Source of the DNA: Planctomycetota bacterium
GTDB taxonomy: Bacteria > Planctomycetota > UBA1135 > GCA-002686595
DNA: 64,000 nt
Direction: 5' to 3'
NCBI GenBank assembly: GCA_014238415.1
Contig: JABABA010000005.1
Location: 58,161 to 122,160, forward strand
In this document: in pieces, positions 60,109-64,000 of the stretch
How positions within the stretch are numbered: position 1 is the stretch's first letter
Layout: every line of letters starts with the position of its first letter
The notes under the pieces: generated by a model
The model's input: the letters and a program-made list of their open reading frames with translations, nothing else
Database searches by the model: none
Told to the model about the DNA's origin: nothing
Position numbers and translations under genes: made by a program

Positions 60109-61313
60109 GCCTTACCTCCCTGGGAAATGGATTCGGAAACTTCTCCAGCGCCTATCCGCTTGGCGATGATGTCAGCAGTGCGGGCTGCACCACCTAGATC
60201 TACAGAAATGTCGCGTCGTAGCGCCCCATCCAGCAAATTCTGGACGGTTTCTGGAATGCGCGTCAGGCCACTACGCACGAGGCACTCGGCCACGCCAAAG
60301 GACTTGAGGCGGGTAGCGCGCACGAACTGCTCGCGCCTAGGAGTAGTGCGCGGGAGAAGCACGGCGGGTGTTCCTGATGCGAGAATCTCGGCGCAGGTGT
60401 TGTATCCAGCCATGGCCACCACAACATCGGCCTGTGCAATGTGAGTGCGCAAGTCTGGATCGAAGCGAGTGATGCTGACCCCTTCGATTCTCGCAGCAAA
60501 CTCTTCAGCAGCACCTGCCCGTTTGTCATCAGCAAGAGGACCAATCACCACACGAGATTTCCATGAGACCTCTCGACCCACCAAGGAACGCAGATAGGCT
60601 TCGATACGATCAAGCCCATCCCCGCCACCGCCGGTTGTAAACAGGACCTCCGGCACGCCTGGTGAACGCTCTAGAACGGGTTCAGACCGCACTACATAGC
60701 CCACATGGTGTACACGCTCGCGCAATTCGGGGGGCACCGGATATTCACGACGCATGTCGAAGACGCGCGTGTCTCCATAGACCAACACATCTTGATAGGA
60801 CTCGGCAAGGGCCTCGCGGATGACGGGTTGACTCCACTCCCGGGCCACATGCAGAGGCGAGTCAATCACATCTCGCAAGCCAAGAATGCAGGGGGTGCCC
60901 TGTATCTTGGCACTAGTCAGTGTCTCCTGCAGTTCCCCACGTAAGCCAACAGGGGTGTGGTCCACCAGCAAGAGATCCGGTTCGAAAGACTCAAAGGCTG
61001 CCAACACTGTCTTCGAGCGCAAACGCAGCATGCTCTCCATGTCAAAGCCCAGGCGCAAGGAGACGTATTGGGCCCCGTCCTTGGTCACGGAGGGCAACTT
61101 GAGTACATCCACGCCCTCCGGTACTGGGAACTGGGTAGCGCAGGGAGATCCGGTCACGATCAGAATCGAGGCATTTGGCAGCCGGTCACGGAGGCTCTCG
61201 GCCAGGGTCAGGCAGCGACGCAGGTGTCCCAGACCAAATGAATCATGACCGTAAAACATGATTCTCGGACCGCGCATGGAACGGGTGGGACGGTGGGGCT
61301 GGCTGACAGACAT
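60096..61313 (-). CDS. MurG-like (GT28) glycosyltransferase, first gene of glycan operon
   Basis: 405 residues from ATG at 61313, with AAGGAG nine bases upstream. IMFYGHDSFGLGHLRRCLTL is a GT-B Gly-His loop; later VLFTTGGGGDGLDRI, VVIGPLADDKRAGAAEEF, ADVVVAMAGYNTCAEILASG (a MurG-like Gly-rich donor site) and VLLPRTTPRREQFVRATRL. Probably transfers an amino sugar to a membrane lipid or glycan. A sigma-54 promoter match lies 30 bases upstream. Start of a seven-gene operon running to 50.1 kb with every junction overlapping or within 16 bases. Confidence 0.85.
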   Translation of the reverse strand: MSVSQPHRPTRSMRGPRIMFYGHDSFGLGHLRRCLTLAESLRDRLPNASILIVTGSPCATQFPVPEGVDVLKLPSVTKDGAQYVSLRLGFDMESMLRLRSKTVLAAFESFEPDLLLVDHTPVGLRGELQETLTSAKIQGTPCILGLRDVIDSPLHVAREWSQPVIREALAESYQDVLVYGDTRVFDMRREYPVPPELRERVHHVGYVVRSEPVLERSPGVPEVLFTTGGGGDGLDRIEAYLRSLVGREVSWKSRVVIGPLADDKRAGAAEEFAARIEGVSITRFDPDLRTHIAQADVVVAMAGYNTCAEILASGTPAVLLPRTTPRREQFVRATRLKSFGVAECLVRSGLTRIPETVQNLLDGALRRDISVDLGGAARTADIIAKRIGAGEVSESISQGGKACNR

Positions 61314-61342
61314 CGATCGGTACTCCTTGGACCGCTTACATC

Positions 61343-61357
61343 GCAAAGGGCGTGCCA
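61343..61357 (-). promoter_or_regulatory. Sigma-54 promoter of the polysaccharide operon
   Basis: Minus strand TGGCACG (61357-61351), CCCT, TTGC (61346-61343), then GA. GG and GC have the fixed spacing of -24/-12 promoters. The predicted start site gives a leader of about 19 bases that holds AAGGAG and then the ATG at 61313. Confidence 0.75.
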
Positions 61358-61477
61358 ATCGGTTCCTGGCACCTTGCGGATGGACTGGCGCCCTCATCCT
61401 GTCCGAATTCCGGATCTTGTGACCGAAATCTGCACACAAAACTCCCCCAAACCCTGTTCTGGACGCTCTTGAGCGGA

Positions 61478-61494
61478 TGGCACGGCGCTTGCTT
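61478..61494 (+). promoter_or_regulatory. Sigma-54 promoter of the secreted repeat protein
   Basis: TGGCACG (61478-61484), GCGC, TTGCTT (61489-61494): a full match to the -24/-12 consensus. Predicted leader about 73 bases before ATG at 61577. Confidence 0.75.
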
Positions 61495-61576
61495 CATTCA
61501 CTTGCCCGGCCATCTGCACCAGCAGTGCCCCCGGCGCGACCCCCAAGGAGAAAAACAACAACGAGCCACAAATCAA

Positions 61577-63115
61577 ATGCGCCTCTCAATTCTCAGCCTG
61601 GCCTTCATTCTGACGGCCCCAACAACCCAAGCAGACATCATCACAGGCCGTGTCCTGGACGCTGCCGGGCAACCGGTCCACGGCTGCAACATCGACATGA
61701 TCGATGCAGTCACAGGTGACGAGATGGCGATTTCCAACGATGGCACCAATGCCATGGGCATCTTCAGCATCGTTGTTCCCACTGGTCTCTATCAGGTAAC
61801 GATCAACCCACCACAACCCCCCGTGACCGTCAGCTTGGTCGAAACGCTGAACGATGTGGTTGTGGTCGTCACACAGGACCTTGGTGACATTCACCTGACG
61901 CCTGGCGGGCTCCTGAGTGGAACCATCCTGCTGCCTGGCGGGCTGCCTGCAGCAGGTGTTAACATGGATATCGAAATGCCTGACGGAAGCGAATACATAC
62001 CCGCTTGGGATGGAACGGACCTGCTGGGCAAATTTGCCGTTGTCGCCCCACAGGGGGATGTGTTTCTACAGATTCGCCCTGAGAACCTGACCACGACCCT
62101 GCTGGCTCCCGAGGAATTTGCCCTTACCAACCTAGGGGCAGCCCATGACTTTGGCACGATCAACCTGCGCCCCGGTTACTGGACAAGCCTCACGGTTCTT
62201 ACTTCACAAAACGCTCCTGTCTTCAATGCCGATCTTGATGTCACCGATCTTACCACGGCCTTGCAACTCTTTACGCCAAGCGACAATACAGACGCCGCAG
62301 GCTTCGTGGATGTGGTCCTGCCCTCCGGATCCTTTGAGATCCAGGTGGAGCCTCGCTTCCTGGACAGACTTGTGGCAACCCTGATCTCACCGGTCAACGT
62401 CAGCATGGACTCAAACCTGGGGGTAGTCAACTTGGATCAGGGTGTGGTGCTTTCAGGTACAGTGACTGACACCCTGGGCCAGCCCGTCGCTGATGTCGAT
62501 CTCGACGCTTTCAATGAGAGCACAGGCAACGAAATCAGTCTCTTCACCGACAACACAAACTTCAACGGACAGTACGCCGTAATCGTTCCGACAGGCACAC
62601 TGACCCTAATCTACATTCCAAGCCCTGCCGGTGCGCAAGTACCCCTTGTCGAGTCGGGTGTGGTCGTTTCAGGCGACCTGGTCCACAATGTCCAGCTTGC
62701 AGAATGCAACTGCGGCACTGTCCGCGGTGTAGGAACTGCGGGCGCTGGCGGCCACACCCCTCGACTCACCACCACAGCAGCTTGCCCGACCCTGGGCGAC
62801 ACCTCTTGGGGTGTCACGCTCACCCAGGGTCTGGGCGGCGCGCTTGCAGTGGTGCGGGCCGGCATCGATACAGGCCCATCCGCCGGGATCAGTCAGGCAA
62901 CAAGCAGCCTGCTACTCGGTCCACCGGTCATCATCCAACTCAGCGGTACTCCCGGAACCCCGGGAGTTGGTACCGCATCAATCAACCTGCCCTTGCAAGA
63001 CGATCCGTCAATGGCAGGCCTTTCGCTGCGCGCTCGTGCAGTGGTGTTTGATTCAAGTGCCCGTGGTGGGCGCTCAAGATCGCGCGTTTTGGAAGCAACT
63101 TTGTGTGGCCAGTGA
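61577..63115 (+). CDS. Secreted protein with tandem carboxypeptidase-regulatory-like repeats
   Basis: 512 residues from ATG at 61577. Signal peptide MRLSILSLAFILTAPTTQA. Four tandem beta-sandwich repeats of about 85-95 residues follow, each with a start like LSGTVTDTLGQPVADVDL, a Gly-rich middle and an end like GQYAVIVPTGTLTL, resembling CarboxypepD_reg domains. The C-terminal 100 residues (from about CNCGTVRG) form a different domain with GVTLTQGLGGALAVV and a late LSLRARAVVF strand, of a type I associate with planctomycete secreted proteins. There is no catalytic motif. Likely an adhesin or matrix protein. Divergent from the glycan operon, with its own sigma-54 promoter. Confidence 0.8.
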   Translation: MRLSILSLAFILTAPTTQADIITGRVLDAAGQPVHGCNIDMIDAVTGDEMAISNDGTNAMGIFSIVVPTGLYQVTINPPQPPVTVSLVETLNDVVVVVTQDLGDIHLTPGGLLSGTILLPGGLPAAGVNMDIEMPDGSEYIPAWDGTDLLGKFAVVAPQGDVFLQIRPENLTTTLLAPEEFALTNLGAAHDFGTINLRPGYWTSLTVLTSQNAPVFNADLDVTDLTTALQLFTPSDNTDAAGFVDVVLPSGSFEIQVEPRFLDRLVATLISPVNVSMDSNLGVVNLDQGVVLSGTVTDTLGQPVADVDLDAFNESTGNEISLFTDNTNFNGQYAVIVPTGTLTLIYIPSPAGAQVPLVESGVVVSGDLVHNVQLAECNCGTVRGVGTAGAGGHTPRLTTTAACPTLGDTSWGVTLTQGLGGALAVVRAGIDTGPSAGISQATSSLLLGPPVIIQLSGTPGTPGVGTASINLPLQDDPSMAGLSLRARAVVFDSSARGGRSRSRVLEATLCGQ

Positions 63116-63151
63116 GAGGGGCTGCTTAAGAAACATCCAAGACGGCGTACC

Positions 63152-63180
63152 GCGGGTTCTCGCTGAAAGCGAGAACCCGC
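63152..63180 (+). terminator. Perfect 13-bp hairpin after the repeat protein
   Basis: GCGGGTTCTCGCT (63152-63164), loop GAA, AGCGAGAACCCGC (63168-63180). It starts 36 bases past the stop codon. No T-tract follows, but the stem is strong, so terminator or mRNA-stabilising element. Confidence 0.65.
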
Positions 63181-63348
63181 ACCCTTCCACCTTTGGACCT
63201 GGGGCAATCAGCGATAACTCCCTGAATTGCCAGGCCAAAGCACAGACAGGACCATTTTCGTGATTGACTGAGAGCCAATCGAAGAAAAATCTGGTCCTGG
63301 TTGCAGGCAGAGATCCGCAGCCCAATATTCGGATCAAGAGCGTGAACA

Positions 63349-64000
63349 ATGAAAAATCTGCCGCTGACCCCAAGAGCACCGCATTTGCCCACTTGGCTCT
63401 TGTTGCTATGCGCATGCTCGCGCTTCAGTGCACCCCCACCAGGACCAACCACCGGGCCACCGACGATTGAGACCACGAGTGTCTTTTCTTCAAGCGTGAT
63501 TTCCGTAGCGGCGGGACCTGATCAGGCACTGCTGGAAGCACGCATCGATGAAAAGATCGACCCCACCGCCAACTTTGAACTACGCCATGTGACCATTGGT
63601 GGAGATCTTGGATCCGCCCCCGGAGTGGGTTTGGATCCCTCGAATCCGCAAATTCTGCTCACCGGCCTAGAAACCCAAACGCGCTTCGAAGCCCAGCTTT
63701 TTGTGCGCAGAGAAGGCGGCTCCTGGCAACCCACCGGCTCACGCGTGGAGTTCGCAACCGGCCTCGTGATCTACACAAACGTTTCCTCCACAGCCACAAG
63801 TCCAAATGGCATGAGTCCCGACTCTGCCTTCCCGAGCCTACACATCGCCTGCCTGATTGCCTCGGGCATGGCCAGCGGAACTCACGTGAATGTGTGGGCG
63901 GCAGAGGGCACGTTTACGGATGTTGCCAACGTGCCAATCAAAGGCTTCGCCTTGGCCGGTGGCTTCACCCAGACCTTTGAGTTGGCAGAACGAGATCCAG
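63349..64000 (+). CDS. Putative lipoprotein, 3' end outside window
   Basis: From ATG at 63349 the frame is open to the window end (217 codons). The N-terminus has a positive region then TWLLLLCAC, a lipobox with Cys23, followed by a Pro/Thr-rich spacer. The rest (SVFSSSVISVAAGPDQALLE, FELRHVTIGGDLGSAPGVGL, TQTRFEAQLFVRREGGSWQP) looks beta-rich, like a fibronectin- or CARDB-like sandwich. No family recognised. It lies downstream of the secreted repeat protein, separated by a strong hairpin. Confidence 0.7.
   Translation, partial: MKNLPLTPRAPHLPTWLLLLCACSRFSAPPPGPTTGPPTIETTSVFSSSVISVAAGPDQALLEARIDEKIDPTANFELRHVTIGGDLGSAPGVGLDPSNPQILLTGLETQTRFEAQLFVRREGGSWQPTGSRVEFATGLVIYTNVSSTATSPNGMSPDSAFPSLHIACLIASGMASGTHVNVWAAEGTFTDVANVPIKGFALAGGFTQTFELAERDP

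Noticed and set aside
63074..63415. 113-codon minus-strand frame across the terminator hairpin
   Set aside because: It overlaps the hairpin and both flanking genes, and has no domain or start signal.
1..64000. CRISPR arrays, rRNA, insertion sequences
   Set aside because: No regularly spaced repeats, rRNA-like stretches or transposase-like proteins were noticed on reading.

Overview
The window (about 60% G+C, densely coded, very short intergenic gaps) looks like a chromosome segment of a Gram-negative-type, diderm heterotroph. My best guess is a deep planctomycete lineage. The grounds are three alkaline-phosphatase-superfamily sulfatases, a CRTAC1/ASPIC-UnbV lipoprotein operon, an ECF sigma factor joined to a sulfatase, secreted proteins with carboxypeptidase-regulatory-like repeats, LptB and an outer-membrane barrel. 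This is an inference from gene content; no rRNA is present. One tRNA (Val, anticodon CAC) is present. I saw no phage module, insertion sequence or CRISPR array.

Layout. 1-3.5 kb: end of a kinase-fold protein and a FadE-type acyl-CoA dehydrogenase. 3.6-7.8 kb: two minor prepilins, a PilX-like protein with a very basic tail, and a HEAT-repeat protein. 7.8-11.1 kb: an orphan HAMP protein, a histidine kinase and its overlapping response regulator. 11.1-11.6 kb: a 500-base gap with interleaved inverted repeats, hairpins and two DnaA-box-like 9-mers. 11.6-14.2 kb: lptB, etfB, etfA. 14.2-20.7 kb (minus): an overlapping operon of TPR lipoprotein, CRTAC1 lipoprotein, GT39/TPR membrane protein and sulfatase. 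20.7-27.4 kb (minus): xdhC, tRNA-Val, ECF sigma with sulfatase, ligA, cdd and a DUF669-like protein. 27.4-27.9 kb: a promoter and operator array driving a tiny membrane ORF with an in-frame UGA. 27.9-38.8 kb: a polytopic membrane protein, then a full reductive pyrimidine catabolic cluster (mmsA, beta-ureidopropionase, dihydropyrimidinase, class III transaminase, PreA), with an NCS1 permease and an M19 dipeptidase on the other strand. 39-41.5 kb: a receiver protein and groES-groEL. 41.6-50.1 kb: housekeeping and repair genes (uup, RNase HI, oligopeptidase A, AlkB-like, a methyltransferase, apaG, a degenerate DUF885-like lipoprotein). 50.1-61.3 kb (minus): a seven-gene overlapping surface-polysaccharide operon. 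61.3-64 kb (plus): a secreted repeat protein and the start of a lipoprotein.

Regulation stands out. The divergent gap at 61.3-61.6 kb has a sigma-54 (-24/-12) match on each strand, one for the polysaccharide operon and one for the secreted repeat protein. Several other genes have sigma-70-like promoters with exactly 17-base spacers whose -10 box ends 6-9 bases before the start codon, which predicts leaderless or nearly leaderless transcripts. These promoters also resolve start codons, for example for cdd.

Working together: FadE and EtfBA are parts of fatty-acid oxidation. The pyrimidine cluster takes uracil or thymine through beta-amino acids to acetyl- or propionyl-CoA. The 50-61 kb operon makes, exports and probably modifies a surface glycan.
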